Positions 1 through 11,288 of a DNA stretch of 64,000 bases are shown piece by piece. This DNA comes from Eutypella sp. D-1. Its lineage: Eukaryota; Ascomycota; Sordariomycetes; Xylariales; Diatrypaceae. How positions within the stretch are numbered: the stretch's first letter is position 1; every line of letters starts with the position of its first letter. The position numbers were made by a program, and so were the translations under genes. The stretch is from NCBI GenBank assembly GCA_023313575.1, contig JAJTTP010000017.1, forward strand, positions 186,001 through 250,000, read 5' to 3'. The notes under the pieces are model-generated. The model saw nothing but the letters and a program-made list of their open reading frames with translations. It did no database searches and was not told where the DNA came from.

Positions 1-1441
1 GTGCCCTTCCTCCCTTCGTCTCCTTCTGTGTCCCCCCCCCAAAAAAACTCCTGTCACATGCCAGAATCCTATCCCGGCTGTAACCTTCTTCACGTGTGGG
101 GCCGTATGAAATCTGAGCCCATCTGGCTCGTCTCGCTTGTTCAAGGGTTTACTGGGCGGCGCCAGGCGCCTTACCCCACACCACACTGCGCAGGATCTGA
201 AGACGATACTTCAGGGTTTTTGTTATTAGTCAATTAGTGGACCTCTTTCTTTTACGGCATGACAACGATACTTGCTGATACGTAAACATCCCATGCCCAT
301 CCATCTGCAGTATGATGTTATTCACGTTTGGTACGATTTCCTCAAACCACCACCCCCGACATCCAAAGAAAATCAGACCGGTGATCATCAACGCGCTTCT
401 TCGTTCTTACTTTTATTTTTGGTCAGCTTGCCCGGCTACCAGAATGCGTAAAAGATCAGACATCTCTCTTTCCCTCTTTCTGTCTTTCTCTCCACACCTT
501 CGTACATACACCAAATGTTCTATCCGAAGGCCCAATAATTGGCCGTAAACGCATGCGAGGGTACCACCACATAAACAGGACGTTGTACCCCTAACGTCGT
601 CTAAAAAAGCAGGCGGGGTTGTTGTGTATACGGGGTATGTGCCTATCATGCGACTTAAAGAAAGGGTTACTCCAAAATGGTACTGCATAGCATATGGAGA
701 CCTGACAGTAGGTATCCGGCTTCCCCTAATCCCATTTCTCGAAGGTGGGCAAGGAGAGGGGAGGGGAGGGGAAAGGTAATGGATACGGTATCCATGGATG
801 TAGCTGGTTGGATTGTGGTACTACATCGTGGTGGCGGTAATTCATAAGAGCCTAAACGCCATCCCGAGAAGACCGAAAAAAGGGGCATGGATAACTCTTC
901 CATAAAAGCACAAAGTAACAGACATCCGATGCAACGCGGGGCAGCCATAACTAACTATGTATTATATGTGCGCGAGTTGGAAGCGTCTCGGAATCACCCA
1001 TAGATAGACGAAGACACCCACCACCACCACCACCATCCATAGGCTCTCTAAAGTCGAACCTCCGTCCCCCTCCAATAGGTGTGTAATTTATGCGGACAGA
1101 ATGAGCCAGATCCCCCTCTCCCTAGGTCAAATCTTAAGTGGTGGGTAGTAAAAAGTAAGACCGACCATCCGAGGATTCAATGAGAGCATGGGAGGGAGGC
1201 AAATAGGAGAAGATGAAATCTGCTCAAGCAATTATTATTCTGCACCTGCATATCGCGTTAGGTTCGTAAAATGCACAAAACAGCGAAGGCTGAAGCATAG
1301 CCAGCCTTAATAGCTTACCCTTCCTCGACTCGGATTGATCCACAGCCGAAGATCGATTTATTCACATGTATATATGTAAGTATGTAAAATGCCATGCATG
1401 CAAACAACAGCACACACATACACACGGACAGCCGGGCCTTC
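1..1441. other. Left-edge noncoding region
   Basis: I see no convincing gene here. The open frames are short, lack conserved motifs and do not connect through plausible introns. The stretch next to the membrane-protein gene presumably holds its 3' flank, since that gene runs leftward and stops at 1442. Confidence 0.6.
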
Positions 1442-3718
1442 CTATGTTCCCGACAAGCACACAACCCGACGGCCCCTCTCCTCTTCCTCATCTGCGTAGT
1501 ACGAGACGAAGCACCGCTTAGCCCACTCCTCGAGGGCGGCGTTGTCGGCCCTGTCCGGGGCGGCGCGCGGGCCGACCTCGTCCTGCTGCTGCTGCCGCCG
1601 CAGGCCGGATGCGCCGTCGTGGACGAGCCGGAGGACGTCGAGGCGCCGGAACGCGCGCGCGCTCGCCGTGTCCGACGCGTAGAGTAGCAGTGCGCCCGCT
1701 ATTGCTGCCGCTGCCGCCAGGCTTAGCAGGCCCGCTAGTAGGATCGCTGGTACGTACGTCATCCGGTAGAAGTCGCGCCGCTCGACGCCTCGTACCTCGA
1801 AGTAGTAGTCCGGGCGGCGGTCCCGAGGTGGTGGCGACGGCGACGGCGACGGCGGCGATGAAAAGGAGGATGAGGAAGAGGAGGAGGGGTTCCCGCTTCC
1901 CGCTCCAGTCGCCGCTACGTTGTACATCATCTGCTCCGCGGCCGCCGACGCGTACAGGAAGTTCAGCGCATAGGTCTGGAAGTCCAGAGGCCGGGTGCAC
2001 GATTCCGATGCCATCGGCTGCTTTGGTCCTAGCTCCCGTCCTTCCCCGCACGGTACCCCCGCCGTCGCCGCCAGCGGCGGGCCTAGTCCCGGGATCACGG
2101 CTCCCGGGGCGTTATAGTTGAGGGCCAGCTGCCAGTCGCCGAGGACGGAGGGGACGCGGCTCTTCTCGGTGTGGAAGCGCGAGGCGGAGATCGTCCACTG
2201 CTGCTGTCCCTGCGACTGGCGATGGGGACTGTTCTCGCCAGCGTCCTCCTCATCGTCGTCATCGGTGGCGGCGGCGGTGCCCCGCGTGTAGTTCAAGAAA
2301 CCCTCCTGACGGTACAGGCCGCACCGGACGCCCCAGACCGTCATGACGGACTTGGTGCCCCTGAAGCCGGAGGCCGTCATGTTGAAGACGGCAGGGCGCA
2401 CGGCGCCGAAGGTGGATGCGATCACGCGCTCCGTGTAATTGAAGCTGGTCATGTACCCCAGCACAGCCTCCCTCTTGTCCGGCGTGAACCCTGCAAGTGC
2501 GTAGTAGCCGTTATCGGCGCCCTGGATGATCTCCCGGACGCCCGGGTAGTCGGCGCTCATGAGGAGCCCGTCGCCGCCGCCCCCATCGTTATCATCATCT
2601 TTTCCGTCTCGTTCTAGCCCCTCCCCCTCCCCCTCCGCGCCCCCATCCCGATACCACCTGGCCGTGACCTTCGTGGTCAGGCCCATGGAAACAACAGCGA
2701 GCGCCTCAGCCCGCGCGGGCTCGCACTGTGCCGTAAGGCGGTAGCCCGGGACGTCGAGCAGGCCGACGACGGGCGGCGGCAGGCGATCCATCGACGCCGC
2801 CGTGGCGTTCACGCCGACGTACGCGTCGTCGGCAAGGCGGGAGGACGCGGCGCGGAAGTTGAGCTCGGTCAACATGCCGGTGATGCGACCGGTGATCTCC
2901 GCCTGCTGGCGCGCCGTGAACTCGTAGGCGCCGATGGGATCCAGTGGGATGCCCGACGCGCGCGCCAGCACCTCGTCGCTCAGGCGCCGCAGCGTCCCCA
3001 CCGCTACCCCGGGGTCCAGCACGTCCAGGGGGTACGCCTCGTACGCGACGACGTTGCACACGGAGACGCGGGCGACGGCCGCGAGCACGGTCAGCGCGGC
3101 GAAGAGAGCCAGGCGCCACGTGCGGCCCCGCGCGATGGCGTATAAGCTGAGGACGTCGAAGCTGCCGGAGGCGGTACTGCTCATGGCGGCGAGGGAGGCG
3201 AGGGGCACGCCCCTACTACTCGCCGCCCGCTTCTCGTTGACCGCCGACACGCGCGCCGCGTCGAACCAGACCAGGTTCAGGGCGACGAGTAGCAGCGGCC
3301 CGAGAACGGCGCCGCACGCCACGTCGAGCGCCTTGGCCTGCCCCTGCGTCAGCCGCCCCCTGATCCGCGCCCCTGCGAACCTGTCCAGCACCCCCGGCTC
3401 CCGCGCCACGTATCCCGCCCATACCGCGAGCGCTACCAGCGGCACCAGCACCGAGACGAGAGTCCCCGCCGCATACGCCCTGAATAGCGCTTCGGACTGG
3501 GTGGTGGCGATGTTGTTGTTGTCGTTGTCGTCGTCGTCGGTGGCGGGTTTCCTCTCCTCCTCATACTCCTCATGCAGTCGAGGCGACCGAGGCGACCGCG
3601 GCGACCAGGACTGATGTTGTTGCTGTTGTAGTTGTTGGCTCAGGGGCTCGTACCTAGTCGTTTGCTGCCCACCGTAATGGTTGGGGTCTAGATCTCCTCC
3701 GGACATCCCCTTTTGCAT
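1442..3718 (-). CDS. Predicted four-TM membrane protein, function unknown
   Basis: This is a single-exon gene for a 758-residue protein that I do not recognise at family level. The N-terminal ~80 residues are polar, Gln-rich and acidic and look cytosolic. Three hydrophobic segments follow at about residues 83-106, 133-155 and 200-228. Next comes a long, probably extracellular domain of ~430 residues with several N-x-S/T sequons and scattered Cys. It ends in a Ser/Pro-rich stalk, a fourth hydrophobic segment at about 665-695 rich in Ala/Leu, and a ~60-residue cytosolic tail. The layout resembles fungal multi-pass surface proteins of unknown function. Very high GC and GC3 over the whole length support real coding. 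A second Met at residue 5 is an equally possible start. Both flanks are long noncoding stretches, so there is no operon-like context. Confidence 0.75.
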   Translation of the reverse strand: MQKGMSGGDLDPNHYGGQQTTRYEPLSQQLQQQQHQSWSPRSPRSPRLHEEYEEERKPATDDDDNDNNNIATTQSEALFRAYAAGTLVSVLVPLVALAVWAGYVAREPGVLDRFAGARIRGRLTQGQAKALDVACGAVLGPLLLVALNLVWFDAARVSAVNEKRAASSRGVPLASLAAMSSTASGSFDVLSLYAIARGRTWRLALFAALTVLAAVARVSVCNVVAYEAYPLDVLDPGVAVGTLRRLSDEVLARASGIPLDPIGAYEFTARQQAEITGRITGMLTELNFRAASSRLADDAYVGVNATAASMDRLPPPVVGLLDVPGYRLTAQCEPARAEALAVVSMGLTTKVTARWYRDGGAEGEGEGLERDGKDDDNDGGGGDGLLMSADYPGVREIIQGADNGYYALAGFTPDKREAVLGYMTSFNYTERVIASTFGAVRPAVFNMTASGFRGTKSVMTVWGVRCGLYRQEGFLNYTRGTAAATDDDDEEDAGENSPHRQSQGQQQWTISASRFHTEKSRVPSVLGDWQLALNYNAPGAVIPGLGPPLAATAGVPCGEGRELGPKQPMASESCTRPLDFQTYALNFLYASAAAEQMMYNVAATGAGSGNPSSSSSSSFSSPPSPSPSPPPRDRRPDYYFEVRGVERRDFYRMTYVPAILLAGLLSLAAAAAIAGALLLYASDTASARAFRRLDVLRLVHDGASGLRRQQQQDEVGPRAAPDRADNAALEEWAKRCFVSYYADEEEERGRRVVCLSGT

Positions 3719-6330
3719 TTCCCACTGTATCTGGACTTCGATGGCGCCAGTTGATATACCACGGAAGGGAGCGCAGGTGGAGTAGTAGCTTTATGGAACA
3801 ACCAAACCATTATAGAGGGAAGCAGAAGAAAAAAAAACTCTCCCTCCCGCCTCCTCATTGAGAAGCTCTCAACAAGAGGGGCGGGGAGAGAATGAATAAG
3901 CGCCTTGGTTCGTACCAGCACTTAATTCTCTACTTAATTCTGTCACTCGAAACTGCCAACGACATAAGGAAAAAATGGGGTCCTCGGCCAATTGCACACT
4001 CCTGTGCATCGTATTCCATTATGCAGTTGGCTCATCGGCCAGTGTAAAAGAGCGTATCTGCTGCTGTGCTATTTTATGCCCGACTTTGGGGGCCCAGTCC
4101 GGGACCGCCAGGGCGGCCGTTGCAGATGAACCGCTGTCCCGGGTTACACGATGGGCTTTTTCATAGATGAGCTATCAACTGGTAACAAGGTACAGCGCAG
4201 GGGATTGGCCCGTCCTCGCACATAGACAGGTGGCTCTAATCAACTCCCAGCCTATATAACCCGCGAATGGGGTTGTCAATGTTCATGTGAGCCGTAAGGG
4301 GAGTGGCTATACAATATCCAAGGACATACACTGCATCCATTGAAAGACATGTTAGGATGGTTAGCGGCTCGGATAGAAAGCACTTCAAGGCTACGATCGA
4401 CTCTCACGATAGCTTCACATATGGGGCTCGGAAGCCTGCCCTAATTGACAGCACCCGGAGGGCCCAACAGCCACCGCTGCGAGATAAATTCAGTGTAAGA
4501 TGCTCTGCTTGTGTCAAGAACCAGATACACATACACCCGCACATACACGCACACACCCACACACATCAATAGATAGACTGATAGTAACCGGGTCGTGAGT
4601 TTCGACTTCGACTTCACTCTCTGAGTAGAGCATTCGATTCCTTGTCCGGGCTTGTATAATCTACCAAACGGCCGGGCGCCGGAGAGCATACAAGCCCACT
4701 ACAACCCAAAGTCGTTTTGCCGACATCTCCTCTCCATGGGCGCACAAGACACGCTTTTTTCAACAATGTCCGCAGCAGGACCTCATCCATGTGGTCTTCA
4801 CATCAAGAGCGTCATACCTACCTACCTACATACATGACGCGTCGTCGTCCGCGTAGCCGCTGTGCACTATGGGTTAGGGTAACCCCCCCCCCCCTGCCCC
4901 CTGCCCGCCATGCGCCGGACAGGATGTCTATTCACTCGCTGCTCACGCGTTAAGAGCAGCACACGGATAGACGTAAAGCCGCGGGCAACGCGAGCTGGGT
5001 TCGCAAATGTAACCAAGAACTGGCAAACTGGATGGATCGTCATTCTTCATGGCCATCCAAGTGCTTGGCGGGCTGATGGAGCAGACGGAAGGCTGGCTGA
5101 TAGCTAAGACTAGCGCCGATGGCCAGTACAGGACACCTCGGATCCGGATCGGTAGCAATGTGTTAGCATCGACGTTATCTCTCTATCTATCTCTGTCTTT
5201 TTTTTTTCTTGTCTTCTCGAAGGGTAGAGGAGGCAGAGCTGAATGTCTCAGGAACGCGGAAAGAAAAGGTGGGTGGGTATGGAGCTTGGCAGCTTTCCAG
5301 CAACCAGGTAAATAATTGGTGTTGTCTCAACCCATTTATGACATTTATTTACTTACTATTACTAAGTATGGATACCGGGTATCATTGTTAGCATAAGAAA
5401 GAAAGGGGAAACGCCATAAACAGATCAGAGAAGAGTGATGAGGTATTCAACCAAGGTTCCGCCCACTATCATGCTTGCTTATCCATAAGGAGATGTAATC
5501 GTCATCCATAATTTATCATGCGGATACGTAGATGATACAAAGCCTTGGACCTGAGCTAGGCAAGATACCTCTCCCTTTTACACAGCCATATTATATTGGT
5601 TTGTAAGTTCTTGGTCTACCTAGTACATAGGTATGTAAGTGTATTCGAAGCTTTCTTTAAGGGCCCTCCTGCATCTGCCCCACAGACCGGGCCAAGCTTG
5701 CATATTCCGTCGCAGCCGTAGGTAGTCAACCTGCACAATATGTGCATAAAATGCAATTAACAGTAACATAAATAACCCCGGACAAGCGAAGAACCTTAGA
5801 CAGGTAGGTACTTACTTATGTACTTACATGCCTAGAGCTGGGTAGTAGTTACCGTAGTAGTTACCTGAAGGAGTGGTGTCATCGAGATTCTCCGACCACC
5901 TGCGCAGCATCAAGCCCCTTTCAACCAATTAGCGATGGAATTGACCTACTCAGGAACCCCATTACTGCTGTTAAAATACCCCTACGACGTCAAGACTTTT
6001 TTTACTCCTATAACGCTTCTTTGGCTGAGTCCCGCGTCAGTCAAGCCAGTCAGGCCACACTCCCTGCACACTTCCTGCACTAAACCCCTTTTTACAACAC
6101 CACCCCTGGCATCATTCCACGTACCCTACTTCTTATACGTAGTGGTAAACTCTAGGGCTACGTAGATACTACTGTACGAAGTATGTAAAAAGAGAGTAAA
6201 TACATGTACCGAACACCCTAGCGTATCAGCCGGACCGCGCGCCTTGGATTGATAAGACAATGTATGATGACTTCTACATCTTCAACACGCACACAGACAC
6301 ACATACTACTGATAAACTATCGCTCTCTTT
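3719..6330. other. Intergenic region, no gene seen
   Basis: This 2.6 kb stretch contains homopolymer runs (a C-run near 4881-4890, a T-run near 5199-5208), short CA-rich tracts near 4530-4566 and scattered copies of a TAGGTA-type motif that recurs in the noncoding DNA of this window. I found no frame with coding character or known motifs. The first few hundred bases should contain the promoter of the leftward membrane-protein gene. Confidence 0.5.
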
Positions 6331-6331
6331 T

Positions 6332-6700
6332 CATCTAAACCAGAGAAACGGCTTTTGGAGAACGCTTTTAGGCGTCCTAATGCCATTCTTTGATGTCTAG
6401 ATCGCCGAACTAGTTAACACCTACTTTAACTACAAGCTTGTAGTTACCTCTAATGCCTCTAACAGCTATATCTTAGTCCGCATCATCCTCACAACACAGC
6501 ACGAGGCCATGTTCTAGAACCATCGCGACCCCGGCATAAATCAGCATATACGGAAGATTTCAATGCCTATCTTCCACTCTTTTTAATCTCGTTCTTTTTT
6601 TTGCATATATACTCGTCAGGCGAACGCATCTCTACTGACATCCCAGATATCCTCTTCGACGAAAATATTGAGCTCATGTATAGACGGATTGGTGCGAGAC
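6332..6700 (+). pseudogene. Decayed coding relic, family unknown
   Basis: One plus-strand frame from about 6332 to 6585 reads as protein-like sequence of ~85 residues interrupted by only two stops, both TAG (6398-6400 and 6514-6516). Both are one C-to-T change from CAG. After a T-rich stretch and a possible intron acceptor (CAG near 6617), the frame GER-ISTDIPDILFDEN continues to about 6700. I do not recognise the protein. The pattern fits an old gene fragment that acquired transitions, possibly by RIP, but two stops cannot prove that. It could also be chance. It lies just upstream of the CrgA-like gene and is unlikely to be part of it. Confidence 0.25.
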
Positions 6701-6831
6701 TATAGCGTGTGTTCCAATGATATCACTAATGCGACTGTAAAATCTAAATGACATCTTAGACGTCACTTGGTGCTAGGCCGTCTTTGAAGACCGTCCCTTA
6801 TAGCCCCTACTGTTGGTCGTGGCAGGCGTCC

Positions 6832-8796
6832 ATGTCGTCCCTTCAAGCGGACACGCCTTCATCTCCCAACATATATTACACCTCATCGAGGTCTACCGGT
6901 ACAATTCCTCCCTCACGTTCTGAGATCGACGGCGCTTCGGTCCCTAATCCTGCTGGGACTGAGGAGCTGTCTTCGGCTTCCCAGCTTCTACTGAGTGCCG
7001 CCAAGGACGCCCGTCAGGTTGTCAGGTTCCTCCAATGTCAGATATGCTCGAGGATCATCCAGGAGCCGACGACACTACCATGTGGACATAGCTTGTGCAG
7101 GTGCTGTGTGCCCCAGACCCACATCAGGACAAATATATCATGGCCTGCTACGGCTAGCCGACTCCGAGGCTTCGAGTGTCCTTTCGCAGATTGCAAGAAG
7201 GAGCATGCCATTGGGGATTGTGGTGTCGACGTCACGCTTAGCAAGGCACTAGCTTTCATCAGGATAGCAATAGAACGAGACCGAGATGTCACAGGACTGT
7301 CAGATGTTTCAACCCACGTCGCGGTGCAGGATCCCTGGTCTGTCGCCGGGGTTTCCTCCATGCAGGAGAAGAAACTTGAGTCATCTGTGTTGAAAGGTGG
7401 CCGCATAGTAGCCACCTACAGTATGGCGGAGCTCGGAAAATTGGATTATAGTGCCGAGGTCTCTTATGAGTCTGTTGGTGCTACCGAGGATATCATCGAT
7501 CAGGTCGACGCTACGATACTGGCTAAGTTGAAGGAGTCAGCCAGGACGGAGGTGGACTGCCAAGTCTGTTACGCTATTTTTCTCGACCCACTAACGACGA
7601 CATGTGGTCACACCTTCTGTAGGACATGTGTTCAGCGCATGCTTGATCACTCCGATCTGTGTCCAATCTGCAGGCGCTCTCTCTCCATACAACCACAAGC
7701 GGCGGCAGATGGACTACCTTCGAATGAGCGTCTGACTAAGCTCATTAACGGTTTCTGGGCCGATGTTGTGGCCCTCCGGGCGCAGGCTTACAGGTTAGAG
7801 CAGCAGGCCAATAACAACGGATTTGATATCCCCTTGTTCGTCTGTACGCTTTCGTTCCCACACATGCCCACGTTTCTACATGTGTTTGAACCGCGCTATC
7901 GGCTCATGATTCGGCGATCAATGGAAGGCAGCCGGACGTTCGGGATGGTTCTCCCCTCATTATCACCCAATCCTGATGGACCTGACTTCTCCGAATACGG
8001 GACACTGCTACGCATTATCAACATCGAATATTTCCCGGATGGAAGGAGTCTTTTGGAAACCCGAGGCGTCTCACGCTTTCGCGTGACCCGACACGATTAT
8101 ATGGACGGCTATGCCGTCGCTAACATTGATAAAATCGATGACGTCAGTGTAGCAGAGGAAGAAGATATGGAAGTTGTTGAGACTATGCGCGAACATGGTG
8201 TCCAAGAATTCGTTACGTCTACGGAAGACTCAGAGACGGAGCTCGAAGGCTCTAGAGAGGCAGCACCGACGCATCGACCGCCACCAGCACCCATATCGCT
8301 GGACGATCTAGACACGATGTCGACGAAAGAGCTAGTCGACTATGCCGTTGACTTTGTGAGCCGGATGAGAGCGCGAAGCGTCTCGTGGCTCCTGCCGAGG
8401 ATAATCGCCATCTATGGGGAATGCCCCTCAAGCCCGTTACTGTTCCCTTGGTGGTTCGCTAGCCTCCTGCCGGTCAGGGAAGAGGAGAAGTACAAGTTGA
8501 TGAGCACCACGAGCGTCCGACAGAGAATGAAGATATGCTGCCGCTGGATCGTCGAGTGGGAGTCTAGTAGATGGTTAGTATCTTCACGATCTTCAACTCC
8601 CTGAGCCAAACCTCCTTTCCCATCGACTCCCGTAATTAGGGTCTAAATCACATTGCGTACTAGCAATACTCGACCGTATGGATCATAACCGGACTACGGA
8701 CCGGAATGCGTTACTACTCGATTTGTTGAAAGGACCCCAATCTGACGAACTGCGCCTTGTTATTCCAGGACGATGCTAAACTGCTCTGTCTTATGA
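6832..8796 (+). CDS. crgA: CrgA-like RING-RING-LON ubiquitin ligase with CaaX tail
   Basis: The model is join(6832..8573,8769..8796), 589 residues. It has two C3HC4-type RING fingers, the first from about residue 69 (CQIC...CGHSLC) and the second at about 243-282 (CQVC...CGHTFCRTC...CPICR). A LON substrate-binding domain follows from about 333 (IPLF...FEPRYRLMIRR). This domain order matches CrgA, described in Mucor as a repressor of carotenogenesis, and related fungal LON/RING ubiquitin ligases. The last intron (8574..8768) has donor GTTAGT, branch CTGAC at 8742-8746 and acceptor TTCCAG. Splicing restores Trp and adds TMLNCSVL-stop. The final CSVL is a CaaX box, predicted geranylgeranylated because X is Leu, and Mucor CrgA also has an isoprenylation motif. 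The frame is open upstream to 6784 without an ATG, so I chose the first ATG. Family assignment is firm; the regulatory role here is inferred. Confidence 0.85.
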
Positions 8797-9331
8797 CTAG
8801 CGGTGCTTCTCCACCTCGCCATCGTTGCGTTAGCTATCGTGTGGATCGCGTACCAGGAGGATGAGGAGGTTATGGTGGTAGCGAACGTGGGGAAGCTTGC
8901 CTGACTGGATGCCGGCAGTGCTACTACCCTAGCAAGCCATGGCACGATGCAGGTAGACTAGCTAGGGCTGAATTTCTCTTATGCTGGATTTATGTGATAA
9001 GCCATCGTATCTCATGTATTAAGCAATTAGTCGATTTACCATATAGTGGCTATATGAAGCGAACTTGCATGAGTGACCGTGTACTGCAAGGAACCAATGC
9101 CATATTTGCGACCAGACCTACTATCTACTTGATCTAGCTCAACCATATTCCGCTTATCCCCAACCCAGAGACCTCCTCTCAACATGAACAGGCCTCCCCA
9201 ATCTTTGCTTTCTGTCTCAGTGCCTGGGGGAAACCATCCCATTTACACATCACAGCAAGAAGTAGTATGTACTAGTACGAATATAGTCTGCCCGAAAACC
9301 TGTATGTTTGATGCTCCCCTGGAAATGTTTG
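8797..9331. other. Tail-to-tail intergenic region
   Basis: This 535 bp stretch lies between two convergent genes, crgA-like (+) and LamB/YcsF (-). It should contain both 3'UTRs and polyadenylation sites. I see no further gene. A short open frame at about 8803-8911 contains a hydrophobic run but lies after the crgA stop, and no matching splice phase connects to it. Confidence 0.5.
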
Positions 9332-10213
9332 TCACGCCCCCTTGATCTTCTCGACCGCATTCCTGGCAGCAATAGCGTTGTCTAGGGCCCCCGGGACGTC
9401 GGAATGAATACATATAGTGAAGGGCTTATCGGGAAATCCCAAGTTGACCTTGTTCCCAGATTGTGTCGTGACTTCGCCTTTCAGGGTGAAGTCCAGGATC
9501 CGCCGGCTGATCAACTCCGCCGTGGCGGGCTGGGACTTGGCGACGGGGACGAGGTTGCCATTAACGTCGTAGTCGATGTCCGTGAAGAACTCCGGAACCA
9601 GCGGGACGCCGACCCGCTCGCAGGCCTCGACCATGTGCTTGGTGGGGAGGCCGTAGACGGGGACGTCGAAGACGCGGACGGCGCGCAGCACGGCGTCCAT
9701 GATGGCGGGGTCCCGCTGGAGGAAGAAGTAGAGCTCGCCGTGCGGCTTGACGTGGTTCAGCGGCACGCCCTCGGCCTTGAGGACCGCGGTGAGCGCCCCT
9801 ATCTGGTAGAGAACCAGGGCGTAGACGTCCTCGGGGGAGACGGCCATCTGGCGCCTGCCGAATCCCAGCAGGTCCGGCAGCCCGGGGTGCGCGCCGACCC
9901 GGACGCCGTGCTTCTTCGCTAGACGGACCGTCTTGACCATGATGGAGGGATCGCCGGCGTGGAATCCGCACGCGAGGTTTGCCACGTCGACGTAGCTCAT
10001 GAGTTCCTCATCCGGCCCCTGTTATCATCACATATGGAGAGATCGGTTAGCGAGCCATGGTTATGATAATTATGTCATGCCATAGAACACGGGCGAGAGA
10101 TATACAAAGAGAGGAGCTCTCTACCCAGCTAATTATTATTCACTAACCATCTGCCACCTTCCGAAGCCCTCCCCCATATCACAGTTGATCTCGACTTGCC
10201 GTGGCTCCGCCAT
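9332..10213 (-). CDS. LamB/YcsF family protein (PxpA-like 5-oxoprolinase subunit)
   Basis: The model is complement(join(9332..10018,10148..10213)), 250 residues, the usual length for the family. Exon 1 supplies the signature N-terminus EINCDMGEGFGRWQM, and exon 2 continues GPDEELMSYVDVANLACGFHAGDP. The join is phase 0, with donor GTTAGT and acceptor AACAG. Other family blocks visible are GVRVGAHPGLPDLLGFGRR, VKPHGELY and FTICIHSDVPGA. Bacterial YcsF/PxpA is a subunit of the ATP-dependent 5-oxoprolinase PxpABC, and related proteins occur with urea/allophanate-type carboxylases. The divergent neighbour carries PxpB- and PxpC-like domains, which strengthens a joint role in 5-oxoproline or another cyclic amide. 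No signal peptide is visible; it is likely cytosolic. Substrate is inferred, not shown. Confidence 0.88.
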
Positions 10214-11288
10214 GACTAAGTATAGTTCTGGTTTTGATGGTAGCACCTCAGCAAATACGAATCTTTGTAGGAAGGGTATGAGGAATAGCTAAATCATACT
10301 TCGAAACTCAAGATGAATATCGAATTTGAATAAGTTCATGGCGAGTGGTAGAATACGATTACATAACTCTGATATCTAGGGAAATCTACAGTACCATTAT
10401 GGCCTTATAGCGGATGATAGGGGATAATAGTTCCGATTCTGATTGGTTTAAAGTGGAGCTTAGGTTGCCGGTGGACCGGAGACGTCGGGGGGGCTTGCGG
10501 GGCAGTCTGGGGTAAATTTACGGAGCTAAACATCATTAGCTCTTAGCTTTACCCCGCGACCGCCTATCGTAACTATCAACCACCTTTAACTGAGACTTAC
10601 ACCATGCCCAAATAACACCAAGAGATAACGATGCAATGGTGCTACTGACTCTTTACGGCTATACCTTCCTAGATAGGAATTGACTCTTTATCTTAGGAAA
10701 CACCTTATGCATCATCGGTCCCTCCTGGGACCTGGGCTAACGGCCCAGCAAGCCCCTCAATCTGACAAGTTGGGAACCCTTCTAACCGACTTACACTATC
10801 TACGCTGCAACTCATGTAGGAATTATACTACGTAGTTACCGGGTGCTCGGTTCGGGGGATCAATGGGGTCTTGGGAGGTCAGTTCATCTACATTTGCATT
10901 CAAAGCCGCAATGGTGAAGGGTAATTCAGTGAAGTGGCCCAGCCACCTAGCTGGTTAGATCCGCTCTAAGAGATAAGATGACGCAGCTTAGTTTCCTCGT
11001 GACGAGGCTTCCCGTACCCTGGTGTTGTCTATAGCCGACTACTCCAAAGGCAAGTGATTGGTGCTCGCTTGCAGCTCACTGATAGCTTGGAGCCGCAGCA
11101 ACGTCAAGAAGTTCGCTACGAGTGGATGTAAACCAGGTAGCGCCTTGTCTTTGAAGAAAGTAGTCTTGTTAGTTCGGGGATCCGAATATATTGCGTTAAG
11201 TATAAGTTACACACCAGCGCGCCCGAAGGCGTGAGCCCGACTCGTTCTTGTTGAGTCTAATTCGTCTCCCAACTCTGAGATCTTATCA
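10214..11288. promoter_or_regulatory. Shared divergent promoter, PxpA-like / biotin carboxylase genes
   Basis: This 1075 bp region separates the two head-to-head genes and should hold both promoters. Five WGATAR sites lie on the plus strand: TGATAG at 10415, AGATAA at 10623, AGATAG at 10671, AGATAA at 10971 and TGATAG at 11080. A minus-strand site (CCTATC) lies near 10562. WGATAR is the core bound by AreA/NIT2-type nitrogen regulators. About two copies on both strands would be expected by chance, so the excess is mild. Nitrogen-responsive co-regulation is plausible but unproven. Confidence 0.4.

Noticed and set aside
8801..8911. Hydrophobic short frame downstream of the crgA-like gene, considered as a membrane tail exon
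   Set aside because: The acceptor at 8800 gives the wrong phase from the GTTAGT donor. The acceptor at 8768 keeps phase and yields the family-like NCSVL end.
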